Source: Pseudomonas sp. CBZ-4
Lineage (GTDB): Bacteria; Pseudomonadota; Gammaproteobacteria; Pseudomonadales; Pseudomonadaceae
Assembly (NCBI RefSeq): GCF_000346755.1
Contig: NZ_ANNV01000102.1
Location: 62,001 to 126,000 of the forward strand
Direction of reading: 5' to 3'
Length of the DNA stretch: 64,000 nucleotides
Positions within the stretch are counted from its first letter, which is position 1. Each line of letters begins with the position of its first letter. A program made the position numbers and the translations under genes. The notes under the pieces are model-generated. The model did no database searches. It saw nothing but the letters and a program-made list of their open reading frames with translations, and had not been told where the DNA came from. Below are positions 1 through 8,213 of the stretch, in pieces.

Positions 1-191
1 TGGGCGGTGCGGGCGCGGCGGTCAGCGAGTTCCTGGCGCGGGAGAACATCCTCAAGTCGGTGCTGCACCTGGGCTTGCCGGATGTGTACGTCGAACACGC
101 CAAGCCGGCGCAGATGCTGGCGGAGTGTGGGTTGGATGAGGCAGGGATTGAAGCGTCGGTGCGCGAGCGCATGGCGCTGCTGGGCCTGTAA
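1..191 (+). CDS. dxs: 1-deoxy-D-xylulose-5-phosphate synthase, C-terminal fragment
   Basis: This is the last 62 codons of a gene cut by the window edge; the reading frame begins at base 3 and stops with TAA at 189-191. The tail contains [11 protein letters not shown] and [13 protein letters not shown], which match the C-terminal transketolase domain end of Dxs. Dxs joins pyruvate and glyceraldehyde-3-phosphate to make DXP, the entry to the MEP isoprenoid pathway and a precursor of thiamine. In Pseudomonas dxs lies next to the ribA region, as here. The catalytic part is outside the window. Confidence 0.9.
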   Translation, partial: GGAGAAVSEFLARENILKSVLHLGLPDVYVEHAKPAQMLAECGLDEAGIEASVRERMALLGL

Positions 192-221
192 CCCAATCCC
201 CCGATCGAAACCGGATCAAAA

Positions 222-310
222 TGTGGGAGCGGGCTTGCCCGCGAATACGGTGGATCAGCCAGCTTATTGGTAGCTGACCCACCGCATTCGCGGGCAAGCC
301 CGCTCCCACA
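222..310. repeat. REP doublet (inverted pair) between dxs and btuB
   Basis: Two copies of a REP unit face each other: TGTGGGAGCGGGCTTGCCCG starts at 222 and its complement ends at 310. The arms are about 32 bases each and nearly perfect, with about 25 bases between them. Each arm also holds its own small palindrome (CGGGCTTGCCCG). The pair starts 30 bases after the dxs stop and could stabilise or end the dxs transcript. It fills most of the dxs-btuB spacer. Confidence 0.9.
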
Positions 311-347
311 TTTGTTTTGTGTCGACTTCAAACTCTAAGGACAGACC

Positions 348-2237
348 ATGAAACGCCTGCACCTCGCCCTGCTGCTTCTACCTGCCCCCGAACTGCTCGC
401 CGACACCCGCGACCAAGCGCTCACCCTCCCCGACGTGGTCATCAGCGCCAACCGCCAGGTGCAGGCGCGCAACGACAGCAGCGCCGCCAACACCGTATTC
501 ACCCGCGACGACATCGACCGCCTGCAACCCACCAGCCTCACGGATCTGCTCAGCCGCGCGCCCGGCGTGCAAATCGCCCCCACCGGCGGGCGTGGCAGTT
601 TGCCGGGGGTTTATATTCGCGGCACAAAATCCGCCCAGAGCCTGGTGCTGGTGGACGGTCAGCGCATCGCCAACACCACCTCCGGCGACAGCGGCCTGCA
701 ATACCTGAATGTCGATCAGATCGAACGGGTGGAAGTGCTGCGCGGTTCGCGCTCGGTGATTTACGGCAGCGACGCGATTGGCGGGGTGATCCAGGTTTTC
801 ACCCGGCGTAATGCCGGGCAAGGTCTACAACCGCGCTTGAAGTTGGGCTTTGGCAGCCACCAGACCTGGGAGCGCAGCCTCGGGCTGTCCGGGGGTGATG
901 AACGCACGCGCTTCAACCTGGGCGCGAGTCTGGATGAAACGGCGGGCATCAACTCGACACATGCGTCATTCCCCAGCGATGGCGACCATGATGCCTATCG
1001 CAACCAGTCCATCAGCGTGAACCTCAGTCATGCTTTCAGCGATGAACTGTCGGTGGGCTTCAACCTGCTGGATAGCCGTGGCAAGTCCGAATACGACAAC
1101 AGCTTCGGCCGTTATGACTTCGCCAGCGGGCAAAGCGTGGGGCAAAAACCCTACACCAACTACACCGTGAGCAGCGCCAGCGCCTATGTCGACGCGAGCC
1201 TCGGTGAGCGCTGGCAGTCGCGCGTGGAACTGGGCCACAGCGAGAATCGCGACACCAAGCGCGACACCCTCAGCGATGAATTCAGCGTGTTCAACACCTA
1301 CCGCGACTCGGTCAACTGGCAGAACGACCTGACCCTGAACGAGCAGAACAACCTGATACTCGGCGCGGATTGGTACGAAGACCGTTTCCACGGTTCCACC
1401 ACCTTTACCGAAAACAGCCGCTGGAATCGCGCCGCGTTTGTGCAGCATCGCTTTCACGGCGCGTGGTTCTCGACCGAGTTGGGCCTGCGTCGCGACCAGA
1501 ACCAGCAGTTCGGCGGGCAGAACAGCTGGAGCGCCAGCGTCACCTTGCCGCTCAACCCCGATAACGACCTGCTGCTGAGCTACAGCGAAGGCTTCCGCGC
1601 GCCGACCTTCAACGACCTGTATTACCCCGACACCAAGTACAGCAACCCGAACCTGCAGCCCGAGACCTCAAAGAGCTACGAGCTGCAATGGCGTAGCCAA
1701 TTGAGCGACAGCACGCGCCTGGAAGCCTCGCTGTACCGTACCGACCTGCGCGATGCGATCATCCTCGACAGCGCCAGCAAGCCGCAAAACGTCGCATCGG
1801 CACGTATCAATGGCTTTGAGGCCGCGCTCAAGCAAGAGCTGTTTGGCTGGCAAGGCAACCTGGGGCTATCGCTTATCGACCCGCGTGACCGCGAAAGTGG
1901 CCACACCCTGGCCCGCCGGGCGCGTCGTACGTTGAGCCTGGACCTGGACCGGCAGTTCGATCGGCTGGGGGTGGGCGCCAGCTGGCAGGCGATCAGCAGC
2001 AGCTATGACGCGCAGGACAACACACAACGCCTGGGCGGCTATGCGCTGCTCGGCTTGCGCAGCAGTTGGGCGTTGAATCGGGAAGTGGCGTTGTCGCTGA
2101 AGGTCGATAACCTGTTGGACAAGTCGTTTGCGCGGGCGATGTATAGCTATGACGATGCGGACTTCAAGAACAATCAGGCTTATCGGGAAGAAGGCCGGGT
2201 GTGGATGGTTGGTGTGCCCTGGACACCTGAGATTTGA
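348..2237 (+). CDS. btuB: TonB-dependent vitamin B12 outer-membrane receptor BtuB
   Basis: A 629-residue outer-membrane receptor. A signal peptide covers about residues 1-18, followed by a TonB-box-like DVVISANR stretch (about 29-36). The plug domain (about 40-145) includes VDQIERVEVLRG and GSDAIGGVIQV, and a long beta-barrel fills the rest, with LSYSEGFRAPTFNDLYYP in the region conserved in BtuB. It should import cobalamin across the outer membrane using TonB energy. AAGGA about 8 bases before the ATG supports the start. The convergent neighbour encodes the matching periplasmic B12-binding protein. The 156-base upstream spacer is mostly REP, leaving no room for the cobalamin riboswitch often found before btuB. 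Confidence 0.9.
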   Translation: MKRLHLALLLLPAPELLADTRDQALTLPDVVISANRQVQARNDSSAANTVFTRDDIDRLQPTSLTDLLSRAPGVQIAPTGGRGSLPGVYIRGTKSAQSLVLVDGQRIANTTSGDSGLQYLNVDQIERVEVLRGSRSVIYGSDAIGGVIQVFTRRNAGQGLQPRLKLGFGSHQTWERSLGLSGGDERTRFNLGASLDETAGINSTHASFPSDGDHDAYRNQSISVNLSHAFSDELSVGFNLLDSRGKSEYDNSFGRYDFASGQSVGQKPYTNYTVSSASAYVDASLGERWQSRVELGHSENRDTKRDTLSDEFSVFNTYRDSVNWQNDLTLNEQNNLILGADWYEDRFHGSTTFTENSRWNRAAFVQHRFHGAWFSTELGLRRDQNQQFGGQNSWSASVTLPLNPDNDLLLSYSEGFRAPTFNDLYYPDTKYSNPNLQPETSKSYELQWRSQLSDSTRLEASLYRTDLRDAIILDSASKPQNVASARINGFEAALKQELFGWQGNLGLSLIDPRDRESGHTLARRARRTLSLDLDRQFDRLGVGASWQAISSSYDAQDNTQRLGGYALLGLRSSWALNREVALSLKVDNLLDKSFARAMYSYDDADFKNNQAYREEGRVWMVGVPWTPEI

Positions 2238-2257
2238 TCGGCGCCTGCACTGGCCTC

Positions 2258-2336
2258 TTCGCGGGCAAGCCCGCTCCCACATTTTGAATGTATTCACAGA
2301 TCTAAACTGTGGGAGCTGGCTTGCCTGCGATAGCGG
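2258..2336. repeat. Hybrid REP doublet between convergent btuB and btuF
   Basis: The left arm (2258-2281) is the complement of the GCGGGC...GCCCGC REP type. The right arm (2308-2336) is the TGTGGGAGCTGGCTTGCCTG type, so the two arms belong to different subtypes. The pair lies exactly between the stop of btuB and the stop of btuF and probably acts as a two-way transcript end; no ordinary T-run terminator is seen. Confidence 0.88.
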
Positions 2337-2338
2337 TC

Positions 2339-3127
2339 TCACAGGTCAGGCGATATCACCTGACACAACCGCGCCACCGCCTCCACCATCTGCCCACTGG
2401 GCCGCTCCAGCCCTTTATCCGGCACCAACCGCACGCGTGCAGCCATGTTTGGCCAGACACTCCAGGCATCTTTCTGAGCTTGATCCCCCACCAGGATCAC
2501 CTCGGGATCACGCTGTAACACCGATTCGATACTCACCTGCGGGGCGGGCAATGTGAGGTCATCGAACACATTACGTGCGCCGCAAACGCTTAGCGCATCG
2601 CTGATGATCTGCCCGCCGCCCACGGTGTAGAGCGGCTGGTTCCACACTTGGTAGAACACCCGCAACGGCTGATCCCGATGGTAGCGCTGGCGCAGTTCGC
2701 CCAGGCGCTGGCGCAACTGTGCGGCCAGCTGGCGCCCGGCATCTGCACGGCCCAACGAGTCCGCGATGGCCTGGACCTGGCTGGCGAGCTGTTCAAGGCT
2801 ATGGGGTTCGGCCACGTAGACGGGGATGTTCAAGCGCTGCAACTGCTCACGCTGCGCCGGACCGACGCTGCCGGGCCAGAGCAGGATCAGGTCGGGCTTG
2901 AGACTGAGCAGGCGCTCGATGTTCAACTGGCCGTAGTGCCCGACCGACGGCAGCGTCGCCAGGGCGGCGGGCCGTTCGCCGCCGTCGAGCACGCCCACCA
3001 GCAGGTCGGCGGCGCCCAGTTCAACCACGATTTCAGAGAGGGATGGCGCCAGGCTGACCACGCGTTCGGCCGCCTGCGCCTGGACGCTGCATGCCAGCAG
3101 CAGGAGCGCCAGCCAGGGGCGCTTCAT
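2339..3127 (-). CDS. btuF: Cobalamin-binding periplasmic protein (BtuF-like)
   Basis: A 262-residue periplasmic binding protein of the helical-backbone metal/cobalamin class. The N-terminus has an export signal (about 1-20). The cleavage mode is ambiguous: an LLAC stretch resembles a lipobox, while AQAAER suits signal peptidase I. ERVVSLAPSLSEIVVELGA and LKPDLILLWPG are typical of BtuF. It would hand B12 to an inner-membrane BtuCD transporter, but no btuC or btuD is nearby. Its ATG overlaps the stop of the small membrane-protein gene upstream (ATGA), so it appears translationally coupled to the ribA operon. Confidence 0.85.
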   Translation of the reverse strand: MKRPWLALLLLACSVQAQAAERVVSLAPSLSEIVVELGAADLLVGVLDGGERPAALATLPSVGHYGQLNIERLLSLKPDLILLWPGSVGPAQREQLQRLNIPVYVAEPHSLEQLASQVQAIADSLGRADAGRQLAAQLRQRLGELRQRYHRDQPLRVFYQVWNQPLYTVGGGQIISDALSVCGARNVFDDLTLPAPQVSIESVLQRDPEVILVGDQAQKDAWSVWPNMAARVRLVPDKGLERPSGQMVEAVARLCQVISPDL

Positions 3128-3543
3128 CCCAGTTGACGGGGGATGCGATAGAGGTAGAACAGCACCAGGGTCGAGAGCGCCAATAGAAACAACGGCACCG
3201 CTTCCAGGCCGACAAACACGGCCAGCGCGCCGATCCAGGCGGGCACGGCGGCAATCAGCAAGGCGGTACGCCGACGGGCTGCGAGGGTGATCCAGGCGGC
3301 GGGTTCTTCGGGGGTGTCGAGGGCTTTCGAGGTGGCGATCAGCGCGTGTTTATAGCCGTGGAAATAGCGCAGGCTGAGAAACATCGAGGCCACGCCGGCA
3401 ATAAAGAACGGCATGGCCAGCACGGGCAGCAGGGATTCGGCTTGGCCGAACACCAGGTTGATCACAAACAAGGGCAGCAGTGCCAGGGCCAGGTACTGCC
3501 ACCAGTTGAAGGACAGTCGCCGTTTCACCTGGCCACGGGTCAC
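3124..3543 (-). CDS. Small integral membrane protein of unknown function
   Basis: A 139-residue protein with about four hydrophobic segments (roughly 14-34, 40-58, 93-112 and 115-133) joined by a charged central loop, so an inner-membrane protein. I do not recognise a family. It starts inside the last codons of ribA (4-base overlap) and its own stop overlaps the start of btuF (4-base overlap), so the three are made from one coupled mRNA. The position suggests a link with cobalamin or flavin handling, but nothing in the sequence proves it. Confidence 0.75.
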   Translation of the reverse strand: MTRGQVKRRLSFNWWQYLALALLPLFVINLVFGQAESLLPVLAMPFFIAGVASMFLSLRYFHGYKHALIATSKALDTPEEPAAWITLAARRRTALLIAAVPAWIGALAVFVGLEAVPLFLLALSTLVLFYLYRIPRQLG

Positions 3544-4157
3544 GCGCGGTCAACCTCGCCCTGGTGCTCGTTGCCCATCATGTGGTCGAGCTTGCTGGCC
3601 TTGGTGGCCAGGTAGAGTTTGTTGTGCGGGTTGTGCCCGGTGTGCAGCGGCACGCGCTCGGCGACGGTGATGCCCATCTCGGTCAAGGCTTTGACCTTGC
3701 GCGGGTTGTTGGTCATCAGGCGCAGGGATTTGACCCCCAGGTGTTCGAGCATCGGCAGGCAGATCGCGTAGTCGCGCTGGTCGGCGGCAAAGCCCAGGCG
3801 CTCATTGGCCTCGACGGTATCGGCGCCGCCATCTTGCAGCTCGTAGGCGCGGATCTTGTTCATCAGGCCAATGCCACGGCCTTCCTGACGCAAGTACAAC
3901 AGCACACCACGGCCTTCACGGGCGATGGCGCGCATCGCTGCTTCGAGTTGCGAACCGCAGTCGCAACGCTGGCTGAACAGGGCGTCACCGGTCAGGCACT
4001 CGGAGTGCACGCGGCCCAGCACCGGTGCGCCGTCAGCGATATCGCCAAGGCTGAGCACAACGTGCTCGCGCCCGGTGGCTTCTTCAAGAAAGCCGTTCAT
4101 GGTGAACGTGGCAAAAGGGGTAGGCAGCTTGGAAGCGGCGACGAAAACGACGGGCAC
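3540..4157 (-). CDS. ribA: GTP cyclohydrolase II
   Basis: A 205-residue enzyme that opens GTP to 2,5-diamino-6-ribosylamino-4(3H)-pyrimidinone 5'-phosphate, the first step of riboflavin synthesis. All three zinc ligands are present (Cys54, Cys65, Cys67 in [16 protein letters not shown]), as is the RQEGRGIGL loop. It is a stand-alone full-activity RibA, in contrast to the degenerate cyclohydrolase half of RibBA at 7107-8198. AGGAG lies about 6 bases before the ATG. It heads an overlapping three-gene unit with a membrane protein and btuF, and a perfect Anr-type palindrome lies 80 bases upstream. Confidence 0.95.
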   Translation of the reverse strand: MPVVFVAASKLPTPFATFTMNGFLEEATGREHVVLSLGDIADGAPVLGRVHSECLTGDALFSQRCDCGSQLEAAMRAIAREGRGVLLYLRQEGRGIGLMNKIRAYELQDGGADTVEANERLGFAADQRDYAICLPMLEHLGVKSLRLMTNNPRKVKALTEMGITVAERVPLHTGHNPHNKLYLATKASKLDHMMGNEHQGEVDRA

Positions 4158-4236
4158 CGTGTGCTCCTGATTTCAGTTTTTACAAAGGCGGCCATTGTAA
4201 CAGCACGTTCCTACAGACGCTTAAGCTGAATTATCG

Positions 4237-4250
4237 TTGATAAAGATCAA
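4237..4250 (-). promoter_or_regulatory. Anr/FNR-type box upstream of ribA
   Basis: TTGATAAAGATCAA is a perfect match to the FNR/Anr consensus TTGAT-N4-ATCAA. Its centre is about 87 bases before the ribA start codon, a distance that suits an activator site near -41.5 with a leader of about 45 bases. A weak -10-like TAGGAA lies at 4208-4213 on the minus strand. It also lies just past the 3' end of the solute-binding-protein gene. Function is inferred from sequence only. Confidence 0.55.
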
Positions 4251-4286
4251 TAGGTTCGATTGGCCTTCCACTCGGTTCTATGCAGA

Positions 4287-5006
4287 TCAGAACGGGTAGG
4301 GTTGCTTCCAGCGCTCGAAGATCGCCTTCAATTCGCCGCTTTTCACCAATGCCTCGACGCGCTGGTCATACACCGCCATCAACGCCCGCCCCCGCTCAGT
4401 ATCGGCAAAGCCGATATACAACGGCAGCTCGGCAATGTGGGTGAGCTGGAACTTCGACGGCTCCTCGGATTGACTGAGGACGTACTTCGCCTCGCTCAGC
4501 GCATCGATATAGAAGTCTGCCCGACCGTGTTGCAGCATCGGCAAAATGCCATCGCGGCGTTCGATTTGGTTGAACCGGTGGACATTGGGCAAATATTCCT
4601 CGTACTTGTAGCCACGCACCCAGGCCAAGCGGTAGTCGCCCAGTGTCGCCAGGGTTGGCGTCGGCGTGCTGGCCAGCCCGAGGGCGTAGATGTGGTCGGA
4701 GTCAAAGTTCCAATGGGGGTAGAGCACGCCGGTGGCTTCGTCCCGGTAGGAACCGACCCAGCCATCCACCTCGCCGCGCTGGGCCAGGCCAACCGAGCGG
4801 GTATACGGCACAGTGCGGGTTTGCAGCTGTATCCCGGCCGGCTCGAACACTTCACGCAACACGTCCCAGGCCAGGCCGCTGCCATCAGCGTTGGTGTAGT
4901 CGTCCCAGGCTTCGCTGGCGAGCATGACTTTGCCGGGAGCCTCATCGGCGTAGGCCAGAGGCATGAAGGCGCACAGCAGGATCAGCAGCCAGTGGCGCAC
5001 ATCCAT
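4287..5006 (-). CDS. Orphan periplasmic solute-binding protein (SBP_bac_3 type)
   Basis: A 239-residue secreted protein with a signal peptide (about 1-20, ending LAYADE) and the fold signature of family-3 extracellular solute-binding proteins: LASEAWDDYTNADGSGLAWD near the start, VDGWVGSYRDE, then GRADFYIDALSEAKY. Such proteins bind amino acids or similar small polar molecules. No ABC permease or ATPase is adjacent, so it may serve a distant transporter or a sensor. It sits between thiL and ribA, where Pseudomonas genomes usually carry pgpA. The ligand cannot be told from sequence. Confidence 0.75.
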   Translation of the reverse strand: MDVRHWLLILLCAFMPLAYADEAPGKVMLASEAWDDYTNADGSGLAWDVLREVFEPAGIQLQTRTVPYTRSVGLAQRGEVDGWVGSYRDEATGVLYPHWNFDSDHIYALGLASTPTPTLATLGDYRLAWVRGYKYEEYLPNVHRFNQIERRDGILPMLQHGRADFYIDALSEAKYVLSQSEEPSKFQLTHIAELPLYIGFADTERGRALMAVYDQRVEALVKSGELKAIFERWKQPYPF

Positions 5007-5061
5007 GGTGACAAGCTCCTACTCCGTAAAGACCCTGTAGAGATTAGCGCAGGTCGCCGAC

Positions 5062-6027
5062 TTACGGCGCTTCGCGAAAGTGCTGATAGCCACGCACGGC
5101 CGGGGTGATGTCCTGGCCGTTGGCGTCCAGCAGCGTCACGCCCTGCCCCGCCTCGACCCGGCCGATCACATGGATCGGCCAACCGTTTGCCAGCAGCGAC
5201 GCCAGTTCGCCGGGCGGTAGGGTGAACGCCAGCACGTAGTCGTCGCCCCCGCTCAAGGCCGCCACGCGCGCGTCGTCGTCACCGACAAACGCCAGCAGCG
5301 CCTGGGACAACGGCAACCGCTGGCGTTCGATCAACAGGCTGACAGCCGAGGCCTTGGCGATATGCCCGCAATCGGCCAGCAACCCGTCGGAGATATCCAT
5401 GGCCGAGGTCGCCTTGCCCCGCAACGCCAGCCCCAACGCCAACTGCGGTTGCGGCGACCAATAGTGCGCCAGCAACGGCTCGGCAATCGCCGCCTCGGCG
5501 CTGCGCTGGCCCAGCACCAGTGGCAAGGCGCCAGCGGCATCTCCCAACTCGCCGCCCACACACAACAAATCGCCCGGCTGCGCCCCGCCGCGCGTCAACG
5601 CCTGCCCGGCGGGCACCCGGCCAAACACGGTCAGGGTCAGGCTCAGCGGGCCACGCGTGGTGTCACCGCCCACAAGGCCAACGCCGCAGCTTTGCGCCAT
5701 GGCGTTCAAACCCTGGGCATAGCGTTGCAGCCAATCGGCATCGACGGTCGGGGTGGTGAGGGCAAGGGTGAATGCAAGGGGGTTGGCGCCCATGGCGGCC
5801 AGGTCGCTCACGGCCACGGCCAACGAGCGCTGGCCGAGCAGGAACGGGTCGCAGGGGTCGGAAAAGTGCACCCCAGCCACCAAGGTATCGGTGGAGATTG
5901 CCAGCTGCTCCCCGGCGGGGAGCGCCAGCAAGGCGCAGTCGTCGCCGATCCCCAGGGCAATGCCTTCGCCGCCCTGCGCACAAGGCGCGGCGGCGAAGTA
6001 TTTGCGGATCAGCTCAAACTCGCCCAT
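5062..6027 (-). CDS. thiL: Thiamine-monophosphate kinase
   Basis: A 321-residue kinase that phosphorylates thiamine monophosphate to the active cofactor thiamine diphosphate in the cytoplasm. It begins MGEFELIRKYF and has the metal/nucleotide-binding GIGDDCALL, STDTLVAGVHF, VAVSDLAAMGA and MDISDGLLAD motifs expected of ThiL in the AIR synthase superfamily. It follows nusB by 17 bases in the same direction, the usual nusB-thiL order. The expected downstream partner pgpA is not present here. Confidence 0.95.
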   Translation of the reverse strand: MGEFELIRKYFAAAPCAQGGEGIALGIGDDCALLALPAGEQLAISTDTLVAGVHFSDPCDPFLLGQRSLAVAVSDLAAMGANPLAFTLALTTPTVDADWLQRYAQGLNAMAQSCGVGLVGGDTTRGPLSLTLTVFGRVPAGQALTRGGAQPGDLLCVGGELGDAAGALPLVLGQRSAEAAIAEPLLAHYWSPQPQLALGLALRGKATSAMDISDGLLADCGHIAKASAVSLLIERQRLPLSQALLAFVGDDDARVAALSGGDDYVLAFTLPPGELASLLANGWPIHVIGRVEAGQGVTLLDANGQDITPAVRGYQHFREAP

Positions 6028-6044
6028 TGCGAATCAAGCGCAGG

Positions 6045-6545
6045 TTAGCGCTTGTACGCCTTCACTTCGGCTTCACGCAGGCGCGGGGCCAGCTTGTCGA
6101 GCACGCCGTTGACGAACTTGTGACCGTCGGTCGAACCATAGACTTTCGCCAGTTCGATGCCTTCGTTGATCACTACGCGGTACGGCACGTCGACGCGGTA
6201 CAGCAGTTCCCAGGCAGACAGGCGCATCACGCACAGTTCAACCGGGTCCAGCTCCTCGATGGTCAGGTCCAGGCAAGGGGCCAGGGCCGTGTCGATCTCG
6301 GTCAGGTGCGCATGCACACCGTGCAGGATGTCGTGGAAGTACGGCAGGTCGGCGAAGGTAAAATCGTTGTCGACGCGAAACTGCGCTTCGATTTCGTTCA
6401 GCGAAGTACCGGCCAGGTGGCGCTGATACAGGGCCTGGGTCGCCAACTGACGAGCAGCGCGACGCTTCTCGTTCTTGGACGGCTTGCCGGCATCGGCTGG
6501 ACGTGGCTCGCGCGGGTTGAAGTTGTCGCTCTCGTCGGAAATCAC
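6045..6545 (-). CDS. nusB: Transcription antitermination protein NusB
   Basis: A 166-residue helical RNA-binding protein that joins NusE (ribosomal S10) on boxA RNA to promote antitermination, mainly on rRNA operons. An N-terminal extension rich in charged residues (about 1-25) precedes the conserved [14 protein letters not shown] segment; [14 protein letters not shown] and FVNGVLDKL lie near the C-terminus. The start codon is GTG, overlapping the ribH stop (GTGA), so it is coupled to lumazine synthase. The NusB partner gene rpsJ is also in this window, at 48169-48480. Confidence 0.95.
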   Translation of the reverse strand: MISDESDNFNPREPRPADAGKPSKNEKRRAARQLATQALYQRHLAGTSLNEIEAQFRVDNDFTFADLPYFHDILHGVHAHLTEIDTALAPCLDLTIEELDPVELCVMRLSAWELLYRVDVPYRVVINEGIELAKVYGSTDGHKFVNGVLDKLAPRLREAEVKAYKR

Positions 6546-7018
6546 TTGGCCTCCAACTGCGACAGCAGGCTGACCATTTCCAGGGCGGACAAGGCAGCTT
6601 CAGCGCCTTTGTTGCCGGCCTTGGTGCCGGAACGCTCGATGGCTTGCTCGATGGAATCCACGGTCAGCACGCCGAACGCAACCGGTACGCCGAACTCCAT
6701 GGACACCTGGGCCAAGCCCTTGGTGCATTCGCCAGCCACGTATTCGAAGTGCGGAGTACCGCCACGAATGACCGCGCCCAGGGCGATGATCGCCGCGTAT
6801 TCACCCTGCTGCGCAACTTTTTGCGCAACCAGTGGAATTTCGAAGGCGCCAGGCGCACGGATGATAGTGATGTCGCTCTCGCTCACACCGTGGCGAACCA
6901 GGGCGTCCACGGCACCGCTTACCAGGCTTTCAACCACGAAGCTGTTGAAGCGGCCCACTACCAGGGCGTAGCGGCCTTTGGGGGCGATGAAGGTACCTTC
7001 GATGGTCTTCAGGGTCAT
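6542..7018 (-). CDS. ribH: 6,7-dimethyl-8-ribityllumazine synthase
   Basis: A 158-residue enzyme that condenses the RibA/RibD-derived pyrimidine with dihydroxybutanone phosphate to form lumazine, the penultimate step to riboflavin. Conserved parts are the FNSFVVE substrate loop, [10 protein letters not shown] and the catalytic His90 in TPHFEYV. It assembles into hollow shells or rings in known homologues. It overlaps nusB by four bases and lies 88 bases after ribBA. Confidence 0.95.
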   Translation of the reverse strand: MTLKTIEGTFIAPKGRYALVVGRFNSFVVESLVSGAVDALVRHGVSESDITIIRAPGAFEIPLVAQKVAQQGEYAAIIALGAVIRGGTPHFEYVAGECTKGLAQVSMEFGVPVAFGVLTVDSIEQAIERSGTKAGNKGAEAALSALEMVSLLSQLEAK

Positions 7019-7106
7019 TCGACAAATCTCTTAAAGAGCCGGGACGCGCAAACGGCGTCCCTTAGTGATGATTTAACCGCGAACAAGGGGCAAGGATCGC
7101 CGGCCT

Positions 7107-8198
7107 TTATTCGGAGGGCACGTATTCTACTACTTCCAGGTCGAAACCGGATATGGCATTAAATTTCATGGGTGCGCTCATCAGGCGCATTTTGCGCACA
7201 CCGAGGTCACGCAGGATCTGCGAACCGGCACCGACAATGCTGTAGGTGGTCGGTTTTTTCACCGGCGCGTGGTCGGCGGTTTCGCGGATATGCGCCAGCA
7301 ACACATCGCCATCCAGCGGGTGGCCGAGCAACAGCACCACGCCACTGCCTGCCTCGGAAACCGCAGCCATGGCGGCGCGCAGGCTCCAGCGACCCGGTTG
7401 CTTGACCATCAGCAGGTCGCGCAGCGGGTCCATGTTGTGCACACGCACCAGGGTCGGCTCTTCGGCGCAAATGGTGCCCAGGGTCAGGGCCATGTGCACG
7501 TCGCCTTCCACTGAATCACGGTAGGTCACCAAATTGAATTGGCCCAGTTCGCTGTCCAGTGGCTGCTCGGCAATCCGCTGAACGGTACGTTCGTGGATCA
7601 TCCGGTAGTGGATCAGGTCGGCAATGGTGCCGATCTTGAGGTTGTGTTCGGCGGCGAAGGTTTCCAGTTCCGGGCGACGGGCCATGGTGCCGTCGTCGTT
7701 CATCACTTCGCAGATCACCCCGCTTGGCTCGAAACCGGCCATGCGCGCCAGGTCGCAGGCGGCTTCGGTGTGGCCGGCACGGGCCAGGGTGCCACCGGGC
7801 TGGGCCATCAGCGGGAAGATGTGGCCGGGGCTGACGATGTCTTCGGCCTTGGCGTCCTTGGCGGAAGCGGCTTGCACGGTGCGTGCGCGGTCAGCGGCGG
7901 AGATACCGGTGGTGACACCCGTCGTGGCTTCGATGGACACGGTGAACTTGGTGCCAAAACCCGAGCCATTGCGCGGCGCCATCAACGGCAGCTTGAGCAG
8001 TTCGCAGCGCTCGCGGCTCATGGGCATGCAGATCAGCCCGCGGGCGTGCTTGGCCATGAAGTTGATGTGCTCGGCCTGGCACGCCTCGGCGGCCATGATG
8101 ATGTCGCCTTCGTTCTCGCGGTCTTCGTCATCCATCAGGATGACCATCTTGCCTTGGCGGATGTCTTCAACCAGTTCTTCGATGCTATTGAGCGCCAC
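7107..8198 (-). CDS. ribBA: 3,4-dihydroxy-2-butanone-4-phosphate synthase with degenerate GTP cyclohydrolase II domain
   Basis: A 363-residue two-domain protein. Residues 1 to about 200 are RibB, with the acidic DDEDRENEGD motif, and make dihydroxybutanone phosphate from ribulose-5-phosphate. Residues from about 205 align with GTP cyclohydrolase II but lack its zinc-binding C-x10-CDC set and its RQEGRGIG loop (replaced by a LGHPLDGDVLLAH stretch). The second half is therefore probably not a working cyclohydrolase, and RibA at 3540-4157 supplies that step. The start is GTG. Neighbours are ribC upstream (15-base gap) and ribH downstream. Confidence 0.93.
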   Translation of the reverse strand: MALNSIEELVEDIRQGKMVILMDDEDRENEGDIIMAAEACQAEHINFMAKHARGLICMPMSRERCELLKLPLMAPRNGSGFGTKFTVSIEATTGVTTGISAADRARTVQAASAKDAKAEDIVSPGHIFPLMAQPGGTLARAGHTEAACDLARMAGFEPSGVICEVMNDDGTMARRPELETFAAEHNLKIGTIADLIHYRMIHERTVQRIAEQPLDSELGQFNLVTYRDSVEGDVHMALTLGTICAEEPTLVRVHNMDPLRDLLMVKQPGRWSLRAAMAAVSEAGSGVVLLLGHPLDGDVLLAHIRETADHAPVKKPTTYSIVGAGSQILRDLGVRKMRLMSAPMKFNAISGFDLEVVEYVPSE

Positions 8199-8213
8199 GC
8201 GGCACCCCCTTGG

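Noticed and set aside
222..310. Repeated short palindromes as a possible CRISPR array
   Set aside because: Copies are inverted pairs scattered in spacers, not direct repeats with regular unique spacers; they are REP elements.
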